Shown here piece after piece: positions 1-10,465 of a stretch of 64,000 nt of DNA. Where the stretch lies: positions 23,755 to 87,754 of the forward strand of contig JBQLZQ010000020.1 in NCBI GenBank assembly GCA_052168355.1, in the 5' to 3' direction. A program made the translations under genes and the position numbers. Under the pieces are notes generated by a model. The model saw only the letters and a list, made by a program, of their open reading frames with translations, was not told the DNA's origin and did no database searches. The first letter of the stretch is position 1. Each line of letters opens with the position of its first letter. This DNA is from JBQLZQ01 sp052168355. GTDB lineage: Bacteria; Pseudomonadota; Alphaproteobacteria; DSM-16000; Inquilinaceae.

Positions 1-984
1 AGCCTGTTCCGCACCCTTGGCTTCCGCGCGGTCGCCAGGCACCGATCCAAGGACGTCACCCTGTTCCGCCAGAACGACATCAACTTCATCGTCAACGCCG
101 AACCCGACAGTTTCGCCCAGGCTTTTGCCCGCGTGCACGGTCCCAGCGCCTGCGCCATGGCGTTCCGTGTGGCCGACGCCGCCAAGGCCTACAAGCGCGC
201 CGTCGACCTGGGCGCAAAACCGGTCGAGGGGCGGATCGGTCCGATGGAGCTGAACATTCCCGCCATCGAGGGAATCGGCGGCAGCCTGATCTATCTTGTC
301 GATCGCTATGGCGCGGCGGGCGGCATCTATGACATCGACTTCATCGAACAGGACGATCCGGCCGGGCCACCGCGCGACGGCGGTCTGACCTACATCGATC
401 ACTTGACCCACAACGTCCATCGCGGGCGCATGGATCATTGGGCGGAGTTCTATGAGAAGCTTTTTAACTTCAAGGAGATCCGCTATTTCGACATCGAGGG
501 AAAGCTGACCGGCCTGAAATCGAAGGCGATGACCAGCCCGTGCGGCAAGATCCGCATCCCGATCAATGAATCATCCGACGACAAGTCGCAGATCGAGGAA
601 TATTTGCGGGCCTACAAGGGCGAAGGCATCCAGCACATCGCGCTGGGGACCGACGACATCTACGCCACCGTCGACGCGCTGCGCGCCAACGGCATCGCCT
701 TCATGGATCCACCGCCGGCCACCTATTACGAAATGCTGGAGGACCGCCTTCCCGGCCACGGCGAGGATGTCGCGGCGTTGCGCGAGCGGGGGATCCTGAT
801 CGACGGGTCGCCGGGCGGCGGTCTGCTGCTGCAGATCTTCTCGGCCACCGTCATCGGGCCGATCTTTTTCGAGATCATTCAGCGCAAGGGCGACGAAGGC
901 TTCGGCGAGGGTAATTTCCGCGCCCTGTTCGAATCCATCGAACGCGATCAAGTGAAGCGGGGCGTGATCAGCGACACCGCGTGA
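1..984 (+). CDS. hpd: 4-hydroxyphenylpyruvate dioxygenase, 5' end cut by the window
   Basis: This Fe(II) enzyme converts 4-hydroxyphenylpyruvate to homogentisate in cytosolic tyrosine breakdown. The reading frame is open from base 1, so the N-terminus lies outside the window and about 327 residues are visible. Two vicinal-oxygen-chelate domains can be followed. The three family iron ligands are visible as the second His of DHLTHNV, the His of GIQHIAL and the Glu of IFFEIIQRKG near the C-terminus. The C-terminal FGEGNFRALFESIERDQ stretch is also typical of the family. The gene converges on tamB, with one base between the two stop codons. Assignment is secure; the start cannot be seen. Confidence 0.95.
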   Translation, partial: SLFRTLGFRAVARHRSKDVTLFRQNDINFIVNAEPDSFAQAFARVHGPSACAMAFRVADAAKAYKRAVDLGAKPVEGRIGPMELNIPAIEGIGGSLIYLVDRYGAAGGIYDIDFIEQDDPAGPPRDGGLTYIDHLTHNVHRGRMDHWAEFYEKLFNFKEIRYFDIEGKLTGLKSKAMTSPCGKIRIPINESSDDKSQIEEYLRAYKGEGIQHIALGTDDIYATVDALRANGIAFMDPPPATYYEMLEDRLPGHGEDVAALRERGILIDGSPGGGLLLQIFSATVIGPIFFEIIQRKGDEGFGEGNFRALFESIERDQVKRGVISDTA

Positions 985-985
985 T

Positions 986-3900
986 CTAGTAATCCCACTC
1001 GACGCCGATGCCGACCCGGCTGTTGGCATCGGCGCCGATATCCGTCTCGACCTTGACGTTGGGCGTCACCTCGATCTCCACCGTCGCGCGGCTGGATCCT
1101 TCCGCCGTTCCCTGCTTGACGCCCACGAACACATTGTCGGAGACGTAGCGACCGGCGTTGACCGTGGCGCCGCCTTCGCCCCCGTCGACCTCCAGCCGAT
1201 CAAGCCCGAAGGTGGTCCGCAGCTTGTCGATCACGCCGGGTCCGCCGCCAAAGCCGGCGAGCGTGGCCACCGACTGCGCGAGTTGCACCGCCTCCAGGGC
1301 CGTCAGTTCGCCGGTCGCCTTGCCGAACAGGAACCGGGACAGCACCTCGTCCTCAGGCAAGGCCGGCTCGGACGAAAAGGCGAATTCGGGCGACGACGCC
1401 CGGCCCGTCACCGCGACCTGGATGGTGGTATCGGCCGACGGCGTGGTCGCCAGAAAATCGAGAATCGGATCGGTGCCGGACCCGCCGGCGAACGTCACCT
1501 CGCCGCGCGTGAAATCGAGCGTCTGACCCAGGATGAACAACCGGCCCCGGCGCATCGACAGGACGCCGTCGATGGAGGGTGTGTTGGACGTACCGACGAC
1601 GTTAAGGGCGCCGCCGACCTCCGCATCCAGACCGCGACCGCGGACGAAGACCTGCTGCGCCGATGCGTCGATGGCGAGCGCCACGTCGACCGTCGAGCCC
1701 TCAGCCGCCTTGCGTTCGCTCTCCAGGCGGTCGGCGATTTCAGGCGGCGCGTTGATCTCGACCACGTCCAACTTCGCGACCGACGGCGGCAGCCGGTCGG
1801 GAACGCGGATCTCGGCGCGGTTCACCGTCACCGTGCCGGCCAGAAGCGGCGTTTCGGTGAGCAGGCCCGACAGCGTCAGGTCGGCATCGGCGACGACCGA
1901 GGCCAAGTCTGTGTTGGTCACCAGGGCGTTGTCCAGCCGCAGCGCGAAATCCACCGGCAGCCCGCGCAACGCGTCGAGAACCACGGTGCCCGATCCCGAC
2001 AGGGTTCCGCCGTTCGGCGCCCGCGCCGACAGGCTTTCCAAAACCAGGGCCCGGTCCGACCCCCGCAGCGTCAGGTCGATCTGATCCAACCGGATGCCGT
2101 ACAGCGCATTGTCGTAGGACGCGCCGGCAACGGTGATGCCGCCCGTCGGCCGCAGCGCGCCGAGGGGGCCCTGAACCGAAAGATCGATATCGGCCACGCC
2201 GGCGACGCGGTCCCCGCCCGCCGCCACGTAATCATCGAGTATGGCCAGATCGATCCGACCGGCGGCATTGGCCCGGACGATGCCATCGGCGGGCACGGTC
2301 GGCACGCCACCGGCGTCGAGCAGCAAGGGGACGGCGGCCGTGACGGTCAGATCGCCCGCGCCGGCCACGTCGAAAAGGCCGTCCAGGACAAGCTGGCGAT
2401 CGCGCCACCGCCCGTCCACGGTCCCATTGACCGCCGGCGCGCCCGCGCCGAGGCCGACGCCGGCGAGGCGGAGCGACAAGGTGCCGGTCGGGGCGGCCCG
2501 CGTACCTGACAGAGCCACCGTGCCGTTCAACCGGCCGGCGACGTCGAGACCGGGGCTGGCAATCTCGGCCAGAGCCAGGGGCATCTCGTCCAGGCGCAGG
2601 GTCAGGTCCATCGTGTCGCCATACCGGCCGTCCAGGGCCAAGCGCCCATCCCGCGCCGCGACCGCCAGACCGGTCACCGTAATGCCGTCCTGGGCCAGGG
2701 CAACCGTCGCCGGTCCGGTAAGGGCAAAGCGTTCGCCCTCATAGGTGGCGTCGAGGGCGGCAAGATCGATCCGCGTCGCTTCATCGGTCACGGCGACGGT
2801 ACCGCGACCGTTCACCGACAAGGGCGTGCCATCCGCCGACAGGGCAAACGCCAAGCGGTCGAGCCCGCCGGAGGCGGTCGCATCGACCGATCCGAACGCA
2901 AGCCCCCCCGCGTCAACCCCGGCGGCATCGACGGCGGCATCGAAGGACGGCACGCCAAGGGCATCATTGACGGTGAGGACAAGGGTGCCGGCCCTTAGGG
3001 TCGCCGCGTCCGCGACCGCCAAGCCACGGCCGCGAACCGTCGCCTCGACCCTCTGGCGCCCGTCGGGCGCCGTCAAGTTCACGTCGATATCGGCGCTGCC
3101 GGACAGGGTTTGGCCGATCAACGGCGACAGCTCCGCCAACGCGCCCGCTCGCCCCGAAAAGGCGCCGGTCGCAACGCCTTCCGGCTCGATTGTCAGGTCG
3201 CCTTCGACGGTCAGGCTTCCCAGCGCGAGGGTCAGGTCTTCCAGCGCGGTGACGCCCGCCGGTTCGACGCGAAATCGACCGGCAACGTCCGCCGCAAGGC
3301 CAGCGATGTCGGGAATGACGATATGGGCGTCGCCCACCGGCTGGTCCAGCAGGTTGCCGACGGTCACGTCGGCCGTCGCGGCGGCAATGGTCTGACCGCC
3401 GGCCACCAGATCCTCCACCTCCGCCGTCGCGACCAGGGTCGGCGCGTCGAACGGTCCGGAGATGTCGCCCTCGACGGTCACCGACCCGGCCAGGTCGGGC
3501 CCCAGGACCGCCAGGTCCGGCAGCGCCACAAACCAGTCGAAGGCCAGCCCGTCGGGCGCGATCACCCCCTCGCCATCCACGGACACGTTGCGGCCCCGCA
3601 GGCTCAGGGTTTTGACGTCGGCGCCACCGCCGGGCACCGGCTCGATCCGCGCCGTGACGAACGCCCGGTCGCCCAGCAGAGCGTCAACCTCGGGCTGTCC
3701 GGTGGTCACGCCGATCAGGGCGGCCGCCAGATCGGCGCCGATGGTGCCGTCGACGATGACAAGGTCGAGATCCAACGTGGCGGCACCCGTCAGCGGCTGC
3801 CCCGCGGCATCGGATACCGCGCCCAGATCGTCCAGGCGAAGCTGCGCCTCTGCCCGTACGGTCTCACCCCAATTTTCGACCAGGCCGCCAAGGGTCAGAT

Positions 3901-5308
3901 CGCCCGCCGGAACGGTCACGCGGGCCGCCGACACGGTCACCGTGCCCTCTTGTGCCAGGGTGCCGGTCAGAGACCAGTCCAGGGCCGGCGTCAAAAGCAG
4001 GTCGAGGGACGGGGTGCCGAGCGCCAGCTCCCCAACGCGGCCCGATGCCTCCACCGCGATCGGTGTGGCCGGGTCGTCCAGCGAACCTTCCGGCCGCGCT
4101 GTAAGATCGGCGGTTAAGGACGCCGCGCTCATGTCCTGGTAGACCGGCGACCTGACATCGACGGCGGCGGTCACCGCCGGACCATCCAGAGGGCCTTCGA
4201 TACGCCCGGCGATCATGGCGCTTTCCCAACCCACACCAGACACCAAACCGGAAAAGCGATCGTCGTCTCCGGCTTCCACCCGGTAGTCGAGCGCCAACGA
4301 CCCGGCCTCCGGCGCCACGGTGCCGGATAAGGTCACGCTCCCCGCCGGTGTTTCCAGGCCGACGCGATCGATGCTCAAGGACCTGTCGTCGCGCATCAGG
4401 ATCGCGGCCTCCAGCCCCACGGTACCCGCCAGCAGTCGCATCAGCGATGGATCGTCGGTAAAGCGGCCCAGCCGGCCATTGCCGGTCGCGGTGACGCGGT
4501 AGTCGCCCTCGGCGGATTCGACGCGCGCGTCCAGCGTCAGGTCGCCGGCCTCCCCGGCCATAACGGTCAGGCGTCCCTGCCAGTCGGCCAGCGCGCCATC
4601 GCCGTCCAGCCGGACCGAGACCGGCGGCAGGTCGGGAAGCTGCGCCAGCGTGGCGATCACACCACCGGCCGGCTCGTCCACCTGGGCCTGGAGAGACAGG
4701 CGGTTTTCCCGCGGCGTATAGACCAGATCGACCGCCATGCTGCCGTCGCGTCCATCCGTCCGCTCCGCGGCGAGGGTGAGCCGGAGACCGGTTTGGGGAT
4801 CGGTGAGACGGGCCGTACCGTCGATCGAAAAGGCGGCCGGCTGACCCAGCACCGGCGCGTCCAGGCCGATCCGGTCGATCGTCAGCCGGTGCACGACCAC
4901 GCCGACCGGCAGTTCCGGCAACCCGAACGGCTCCGTCTCGGCCACGGGGTCCTCCGGGCCGGGCAGCGGCGGCCGGATGACGGTCACGGTGCCGGCCGTC
5001 AGCGCATCGACGTCCAGGGTGCCCGATAGCAGCGCCGCCGGCGACCATGCCAGCGCCGCGTGGTCCACGGTGAGCCAGACACCGTCGGCGTCGGCCACCT
5101 CGACATCGCTCACCTGCATGTCGAACGGCACCAACCCCGAGATACCGCCGACGCGGAGCCCGAAATCCGGTCCGCTGGCCAGGTCGCCGACCAGCGCCGC
5201 GGCCTGGCGCTGGCCGGCGTCGGTCTGGATCCAGGCGAAGACCAGACCAACCGCCACCAGCGGCAGCAGCAGAAGCAGAAGGATCAGACGCAGCGCCACG
5301 CGGCCCAT
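986..5308 (-). CDS. tamB: TamB, inner-membrane-anchored translocation and assembly module protein
   Basis: TamB spans the periplasm and works with the Omp85 protein TamA in outer-membrane protein assembly and probably lipid transport. The 1440-residue product begins with a basic stretch and one hydrophobic anchor (about residues 5-28). A very long region of repeating short beta segments follows, and it ends in the DUF490/TamB domain, with a terminal aromatic (…GVEWDY) of the kind that contacts the barrel. The length is within the family range. The ATG shares one base with the tamA stop (TGATG), so the two genes are translationally coupled. It converges with hpd. Confidence 0.93.
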   Translation of the reverse strand: MGRVALRLILLLLLLPLVAVGLVFAWIQTDAGQRQAAALVGDLASGPDFGLRVGGISGLVPFDMQVSDVEVADADGVWLTVDHAALAWSPAALLSGTLDVDALTAGTVTVIRPPLPGPEDPVAETEPFGLPELPVGVVVHRLTIDRIGLDAPVLGQPAAFSIDGTARLTDPQTGLRLTLAAERTDGRDGSMAVDLVYTPRENRLSLQAQVDEPAGGVIATLAQLPDLPPVSVRLDGDGALADWQGRLTVMAGEAGDLTLDARVESAEGDYRVTATGNGRLGRFTDDPSLMRLLAGTVGLEAAILMRDDRSLSIDRVGLETPAGSVTLSGTVAPEAGSLALDYRVEAGDDDRFSGLVSGVGWESAMIAGRIEGPLDGPAVTAAVDVRSPVYQDMSAASLTADLTARPEGSLDDPATPIAVEASGRVGELALGTPSLDLLLTPALDWSLTGTLAQEGTVTVSAARVTVPAGDLTLGGLVENWGETVRAEAQLRLDDLGAVSDAAGQPLTGAATLDLDLVIVDGTIGADLAAALIGVTTGQPEVDALLGDRAFVTARIEPVPGGGADVKTLSLRGRNVSVDGEGVIAPDGLAFDWFVALPDLAVLGPDLAGSVTVEGDISGPFDAPTLVATAEVEDLVAGGQTIAAATADVTVGNLLDQPVGDAHIVIPDIAGLAADVAGRFRVEPAGVTALEDLTLALGSLTVEGDLTIEPEGVATGAFSGRAGALAELSPLIGQTLSGSADIDVNLTAPDGRQRVEATVRGRGLAVADAATLRAGTLVLTVNDALGVPSFDAAVDAAGVDAGGLAFGSVDATASGGLDRLAFALSADGTPLSVNGRGTVAVTDEATRIDLAALDATYEGERFALTGPATVALAQDGITVTGLAVAARDGRLALDGRYGDTMDLTLRLDEMPLALAEIASPGLDVAGRLNGTVALSGTRAAPTGTLSLRLAGVGLGAGAPAVNGTVDGRWRDRQLVLDGLFDVAGAGDLTVTAAVPLLLDAGGVPTVPADGIVRANAAGRIDLAILDDYVAAGGDRVAGVADIDLSVQGPLGALRPTGGITVAGASYDNALYGIRLDQIDLTLRGSDRALVLESLSARAPNGGTLSGSGTVVLDALRGLPVDFALRLDNALVTNTDLASVVADADLTLSGLLTETPLLAGTVTVNRAEIRVPDRLPPSVAKLDVVEINAPPEIADRLESERKAAEGSTVDVALAIDASAQQVFVRGRGLDAEVGGALNVVGTSNTPSIDGVLSMRRGRLFILGQTLDFTRGEVTFAGGSGTDPILDFLATTPSADTTIQVAVTGRASSPEFAFSSEPALPEDEVLSRFLFGKATGELTALEAVQLAQSVATLAGFGGGPGVIDKLRTTFGLDRLEVDGGEGGATVNAGRYVSDNVFVGVKQGTAEGSSRATVEIEVTPNVKVETDIGADANSRVGIGVEWDY

Positions 5309-7176
5309 CAGAACGCCTGTCCCAGGCTGATGTAAAAGGCGAAGGCGTCGTCACGATCGCGCCCATTCAGGGGAAACGCAAAATCGACGCGGATCGGCCC
5401 GAAATCCGTGTAGTACCGACCGCCGATACCGGCGGCAAAACGCAACGGCTCGTCGAATGCCGGGAAGGAATCGTCAAAGACCGTGCCGCCATCGATAAAG
5501 GGCACGATGCCAAAGCTTTCCCCGATGCGGATGCGCAGTTCGGCGCCCAGTTCCAGCACGCTGCGGCCGCCCAGCGGGTCGCCGTTCTCGTCCAGCGGCC
5601 CGACAGACTGGAACTCGTACCCGCGGATCGATCCGCCGCCGCCGGCGAAGAACCGCTTGTTGGCCGGCACGTCATCCGTACCGCCTTCCGACAGGACGCT
5701 GCCGATGGCCGCGCGCCCGGCCAGGATGTAGCGGCCGTCGGATCCGAAATCGTAATAGGACGAGGCCTCGACACGGCTGACCAGAAGATCGTCGGACGAC
5801 CCGATGAACTTGCTGAACGGCGTGACATTGGCCGACAGCCGGATGCCCCGGGTCGGGTTCAGCGCGTCGTCGGAGGTGTCCATGCGGAAGCTGAGCGGGA
5901 TACCGATCAGGCGGAACGTGTCCGTCTGCTCGTCGGAATCGGTAATCCGGTCATATTCGGCCGAGAGCCCGACACCGACGGCGATGGTGTCCGTGAGCTG
6001 CCGTTCCAGCCCGACGGTGCCGACCACGCCGGTCCGTTCGAAGGCGTCGGTGTCGGTCCGGATGAAATTCAACCCGGCCAGCAAGTCCTGGCGCTGTTCC
6101 AGCACATCGGGTTTGCGGAACGTCGCACCCAAGCCGTATTCCAATTCGCCGAGATCGTTTTCCAGCAACCGTCCCACGCTGGCCTCGATACGCAACCGCT
6201 CGGCGGCGCCGAACAGGTTGCGATGGCCCCAATAGGCCCGGGCGCCGAACCCCTCGGACGTGGCATAATCGGCGCCGGCGCCGATGAACCGTCGTTCCCG
6301 CTCGACCAAAGTGACGGTGACCGGCAGGGTGCCGTCGGGCGCCAGTTCCTCGCCCTGATCGACACGCACGGACGAAAACACGCCGATCGCAGAAAGGTCC
6401 CTGCGCAGATCCTCGACCAGGTCCGGCGAGTACTCCTGCCCCGTGACGAACTCGACGCGCCGTTCGATGAAATCGGCGTCGACCCGGTCCAGCCCGTCCA
6501 CCTGGACCGTGCCGATGGCGGCCCGGGGTCCGGGTTCCACCGCGAAGGTCAGCTCCATGGTCTGGGTGTCGTGATCGACGACGGCCTGGCGCACGGGCAC
6601 GTCGGCGAACGGGTGGCCCTGGGCCCGCATCTGGTCGCCCAGCCGCCGCTCGACGGTCAGGACCGCGTCCGATCGTGCCGGATCTCCTACCGCGAGGCCC
6701 AGCGCGTCCCGATCGATGTCGACCGACAGGGTGTCCGACCCGTCTTCGGCATCGACGATGTCGAGCTGCCCGATCACATATTGCGGGCCCGGATCGATGG
6801 TGAGCGCAATGTCCACCGGCGTGCCGGCCTGTTCCGCCGTGGCCAGGGTTTCCAGCAGGGCCGGGTCGTCGAGCGGCCGCCCCGCGACGGTCGCCGTGAC
6901 CGTGCCGCGATAGAAGCCGAACGAGCGGAGAGCCGTACCCAACCGGTCCACGTCGGCTTCGACCCGCCGCACCAACGCCACCGCCGAGGGCGGGTCCTCG
7001 TCCCGCAAGGCCAGCAGGTTGGAACTGGCCTCGAGCGCCTGGATCAGCTCCTCGTTGTCCAGATCGGAGAGCGACACATTGTAATCGAGAGCCTGGGCCG
7101 AGGCGCCATCGCCCAGAATCATCGTCAGCAAGGCGACGATCAGGACGAAGAAGCAGGATTTTGCGTTGGTTAACAT
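5308..7176 (-). CDS. tamA: TamA, Omp85/BamA-family outer-membrane protein
   Basis: TamA is the outer-membrane barrel partner of TamB. I place the start at 7176 because the frame then opens with a classical signal peptide: MLTNAKSC, a hydrophobic run, then GASA before QALDY. The open frame extends upstream to 7404 without signal-peptide character and would overlap typA. The mature protein has POTRA-like repeats in its first half and a C-terminal surface-antigen/Omp85 barrel. The VRF-type GRYYTDFGPIRVDFAFPL strand and the terminal Phe of SLGQAF, a barrel insertion signal, are visible. The Shine-Dalgarno sequence at this start is weak. A 222-bp region shared with the divergent typA must hold both promoters. 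Confidence 0.92.
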   Translation of the reverse strand: MLTNAKSCFFVLIVALLTMILGDGASAQALDYNVSLSDLDNEELIQALEASSNLLALRDEDPPSAVALVRRVEADVDRLGTALRSFGFYRGTVTATVAGRPLDDPALLETLATAEQAGTPVDIALTIDPGPQYVIGQLDIVDAEDGSDTLSVDIDRDALGLAVGDPARSDAVLTVERRLGDQMRAQGHPFADVPVRQAVVDHDTQTMELTFAVEPGPRAAIGTVQVDGLDRVDADFIERRVEFVTGQEYSPDLVEDLRRDLSAIGVFSSVRVDQGEELAPDGTLPVTVTLVERERRFIGAGADYATSEGFGARAYWGHRNLFGAAERLRIEASVGRLLENDLGELEYGLGATFRKPDVLEQRQDLLAGLNFIRTDTDAFERTGVVGTVGLERQLTDTIAVGVGLSAEYDRITDSDEQTDTFRLIGIPLSFRMDTSDDALNPTRGIRLSANVTPFSKFIGSSDDLLVSRVEASSYYDFGSDGRYILAGRAAIGSVLSEGGTDDVPANKRFFAGGGGSIRGYEFQSVGPLDENGDPLGGRSVLELGAELRIRIGESFGIVPFIDGGTVFDDSFPAFDEPLRFAAGIGGRYYTDFGPIRVDFAFPLNGRDRDDAFAFYISLGQAF

Positions 7177-7398
7177 CGAGGTCGCGGCGGGATCCCAGGC
7201 TAAATTCTTTGTTTCATTGGACTTTAGGGACGTTCCCACCCTTGACGCGGCGGTGCCGGGGGGGCATGTGCTTTGAGTCCCATGGAATGTTGCGTCGCAA
7301 AGACGTGACTTCGCGTGAAATAGCGGCAGCATGATGTCCGACCCTGCCAGACGGCGGGAAGGTTCGTCACGCGCCATCTGAAAGCCCCTGTTATCGTC

Positions 7399-9225
7399 AT
7401 GCATTTAAGAAATATCGCGATCATCGCCCATGTCGACCATGGCAAAACGACTCTCATCGACGTTTTGTTGCGGCAAAGCGGCCAGTTTCGTGACAACCAG
7501 CAGGTTGCCGAGCGGGCCATGGACAGCAATGACCTAGAGCGCGAACGCGGGATTACCATCCTGGCTAAGTGCACGTCGCTGGCCTGGAACGGTACCCGGA
7601 TCAACATTGTCGATACGCCCGGCCATGCCGATTTCGGCGGCGAGGTGGAGCGGATCCTGGGCATGGTCGATGGCGTCGTGGTGCTGGTCGATGCGTCCGA
7701 GGGGCCGATGCCCCAAACCAAATTCGTGGTCGCCAAGGCCCTGAAACTGGGCCTGCGCCCGATTGTCCTGATCAACAAGGTGGACAAGCCCGACCAGCGC
7801 GCGCACGCGGTTCTGGACGAAACCTTCGATCTGTTCGCGGCGCTGGACGCCACCGACGACCAACTGGATTTCCCCGTTCTCTATTCGTCGGCCAAACAAG
7901 GCTGGGCCGCGGCGGAGCCGGAACCGGGGACCAACCCCAGCATGGCGCCGTTGCTGGACCTCATCGTCAAACACGTGCCGGCCCCCGAGGTCGTCGCCGA
8001 CGCCCCCTTCACCATGCTGGCCACGACCCTGGAGGCCAATCCCTATCTGGGCCGGGTTCTGACCGGGCGGATCATGTCGGGCAGCGTGCGTCCCAACATG
8101 GCCGTAAGGGCGCTGTCAAGGGACGGGTCGGTCATCGAGCAGGGCCGGATCTCCAAGGTCCTGGCCTTTCGCGGTCTGGAGCGCCAGGGAGTCGACGAAG
8201 CCCAGGCCGGCGATATCGTCGCCCTGAGCGGCCTGAGCCAGGCCACCGTCGCCGATACGATCTGCGATCCCAGCATCACCACGCCGCTGGCCGCCCAGCC
8301 GATCGATCCGCCGACCCTGGCCATGACCTTTTCGGTCAACGATTCGCCGTTGGCCGGCACCGAGGGCGACAAGGTCACCTCCCGCGTGATCCGCGACCGG
8401 TTGATGCGCGAGGCCGAGGGCAATGTCGCCCTTCAGGTCAGTGAGAGTGCCGGCAAGGACAGCTACGAGGTGTCCGGACGGGGGGAGCTTCAGCTCGCCA
8501 TCCTGATCGAGCAGATGCGCCGCGAGGGCTTCGAGCTGTCGATCAGCCGCCCCAGGGTGGTCCTGACCACCGATCCCCAGACTGGCCAGCAGCTTGAGCC
8601 GATCGAGGAGGTGCAGGTCGACGTCGACGAGGAGCACGCCGGCATCGTGGTGGAGAAGCTGTCGGCCCGCAAGGCGGAACTGCGGGACATGCGTCCGTCG
8701 GGCGGCGGCAAGCAGCGCCTGGTGTTCCAGGCGCCGACACGCGGCCTGATCGGCTATCATGGCGAGTTCATGACCGACACGCGGGGCACCGGCGTGCTGT
8801 ACCGGACCTTCGACAGCTATGCGCCGTTCCGCGGCGTCATCGAGGGCCGGCGGACCGGGGTCCTGATTTCCACCGACGACGGGACGGCCGTGGCCTATGC
8901 CCTGTGGAAGCTGGAAGACCGGGGGCCGATGATGATCCACCCGGGCGCCAGGGTCTATCATGGCATGATCGTCGGCGAGCACAGCCGCGGATCGGACCTG
9001 GAGATCAACGTCCTCAAGGGCAAACAGCTCACCAACATGCGGGCGTCGGGCAAGGACGAGGCGGTGCGGCTGACTCCGCCCATCGCCATGACCCTGGAAA
9101 AGGCGCTGGCCTATATCGCCGACGACGAGCTGGTGGAGGTGACCCCACGCTCCATCCGCCTGCGCAAGCGGCTTCTGGACCCCCACGAGCGCAAACGGGC
9201 GTCCCGCGCCAAAAGCGCGGTTTAG
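7399..9225 (+). CDS. typA: Ribosome-binding GTPase TypA/BipA
   Basis: TypA/BipA is a translational GTPase related to EF-G and LepA that acts on the ribosome in stress and cold adaptation and in 50S assembly. The 608-residue length is usual. The GTPase motifs are complete: AHVDHGKTT near residue 10, the switch-II motif DTPGHADFGGE, and NKVDKPD. The family-specific C-terminal region follows (EFMTDTRGTGVLYRTFDSY, then GVLISTDDGTAVAYAL). It is transcribed away from tamA. The start is set by the conserved MHLRNIAIIAHVDHGK opening. Confidence 0.97.
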   Translation: MHLRNIAIIAHVDHGKTTLIDVLLRQSGQFRDNQQVAERAMDSNDLERERGITILAKCTSLAWNGTRINIVDTPGHADFGGEVERILGMVDGVVVLVDASEGPMPQTKFVVAKALKLGLRPIVLINKVDKPDQRAHAVLDETFDLFAALDATDDQLDFPVLYSSAKQGWAAAEPEPGTNPSMAPLLDLIVKHVPAPEVVADAPFTMLATTLEANPYLGRVLTGRIMSGSVRPNMAVRALSRDGSVIEQGRISKVLAFRGLERQGVDEAQAGDIVALSGLSQATVADTICDPSITTPLAAQPIDPPTLAMTFSVNDSPLAGTEGDKVTSRVIRDRLMREAEGNVALQVSESAGKDSYEVSGRGELQLAILIEQMRREGFELSISRPRVVLTTDPQTGQQLEPIEEVQVDVDEEHAGIVVEKLSARKAELRDMRPSGGGKQRLVFQAPTRGLIGYHGEFMTDTRGTGVLYRTFDSYAPFRGVIEGRRTGVLISTDDGTAVAYALWKLEDRGPMMIHPGARVYHGMIVGEHSRGSDLEINVLKGKQLTNMRASGKDEAVRLTPPIAMTLEKALAYIADDELVEVTPRSIRLRKRLLDPHERKRASRAKSAV

Positions 9226-9249
9226 GACGGGGCGTCGGGCGGCGCGCCC

Positions 9250-10137
9250 CTAGACGAGGTGCGCCTGGAAAAAGGCGAGCGTTCGGTCCCAGGCCAGGGC
9301 CGCGGCCTCGGGGTCGTAGCGGGGCGTCGTGTCGTTGTGGAACCCGTGGTTGACGCCCGGGTAGAAATGGACCGTGAACGCCTTGCCATGCTCTATCAGC
9401 GCCCGTTCGTAGTCGGGCCAGCCGGCGTTGATGCGTTCGTCCAGCTCGGCGTAATGGAGCAGAAGCGGCGCCTGGATGGCGGGAACATCCGCCGCATCCG
9501 CCTGACGGCCGTAAAAGGGAACCGAGGCGGCCATGTTCGGATAGGCCACCGCCAGCGCGTTGCACACACCGCCGCCATAGCAGAACCCAACGGCCCCCAC
9601 CCGGCCAGTGCTGTCGGGATGATCCACCAGATGCTCGAACCCGGCGAAGAAATCCGCCATCAGCTTGGCGCCGTCGAGTTGCGACTGCATTTCGCGCGCC
9701 TGATCGTCGGTGCCGGGATACCCGCCCAGAGAGGTCAGCCCGTCTGGGCCCAACGCCAAATATCCGGCCTTTGCCGTGCGGCGGACGACATCCTCGATAT
9801 AGGGGTTGAGGCCGCGGTTCTCGTGCACCACCAGTACGGCGGGAAGCGGCCCGGCGGCATCCGACGGGCGAGCCATCAAGCCTTTCACGGTGCCATGACC
9901 GTCGGGGGACGGGTATTCGATCGTCTCGGTACGGATGGCCGGATCGTCTGGCGCGACCTGCTGGGCAAGGGCATAGTTGGGCTGCAGGCTTTGCAGAACG
10001 GCCGCGGCGCCGACCCCGCCGACCGCCAGTTTTCCCACACTGTCGAGAAACTCCCGCTTGGACAGTTTGCCGTGCGCGTACCCATCATAGAGATCGAGAA
10101 TGCGCTGATCGAAATCGCGTGCGGTCTTGCGTTGCAT
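9250..10137 (-). CDS. Dienelactone hydrolase family protein, exported (Tat-like)
   Basis: This is an alpha/beta hydrolase of the dienelactone-hydrolase (carboxymethylenebutenolidase-like) group. The nucleophile is the Cys of GFCYGGG, the acid is probably the Asp of AELDERI, and the base is the His of VNHGFHN. The N-terminus, from LSKREFLDSVGKLAVGG to ALAQQ, looks like a Tat-type leader with a weak twin-basic KRE motif before the hydrophobic stretch. I prefer the ATG at 10137, which has AGGGGAA upstream; the frame also opens at 10170. Family substrates vary widely, so no substrate is proposed. The gene converges on typA. Confidence 0.85.
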   Translation of the reverse strand: MQRKTARDFDQRILDLYDGYAHGKLSKREFLDSVGKLAVGGVGAAAVLQSLQPNYALAQQVAPDDPAIRTETIEYPSPDGHGTVKGLMARPSDAAGPLPAVLVVHENRGLNPYIEDVVRRTAKAGYLALGPDGLTSLGGYPGTDDQAREMQSQLDGAKLMADFFAGFEHLVDHPDSTGRVGAVGFCYGGGVCNALAVAYPNMAASVPFYGRQADAADVPAIQAPLLLHYAELDERINAGWPDYERALIEHGKAFTVHFYPGVNHGFHNDTTPRYDPEAAALAWDRTLAFFQAHLV

Positions 10138-10465
10138 GACATCAGTTCCCCTGTTGATGGACGCCGACACGATTCTTCACCGATGGTCGTGCCTGCCGAT
10201 CACTGGCCTGGCCATCCGCCGCGCTTTGGAGGATGTTAACCCTAATCGGCGGCGCTCCGAAAGCGGCGATCCACGAAGAACGACGCGGTTTCGCGCCGTC
10301 TCTGTCGCTGCGCCAAACACCGTCCGCTGCTGGCGGGCGCCGGCCCCCAAACGTTTCGCTTCAACTGCCCGAAAATCTTCCGTTAACCCAAACACTTAAC
10401 GAGATACTAAGCGACCTCGTCCTTAATGCTTAGGCATGAAGCATGTTCAAGGGACAGGAGGCCCG
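10138..10465. other. Divergent intergenic region without a gene
   Basis: This 328-bp gap separates the divergent hydrolase and PilZ genes and must hold their promoters. The right part is AT-richer than its surroundings. It contains an inverted repeat with arms CTAAGC (10407-10412) and GCTTAG (10428-10433), a possible operator for the PilZ gene. Two TTAA tetramers near 10383 and 10396 are nine bases apart, not the seven expected of a CtrA box. No coding or RNA gene was recognised. Confidence 0.5.
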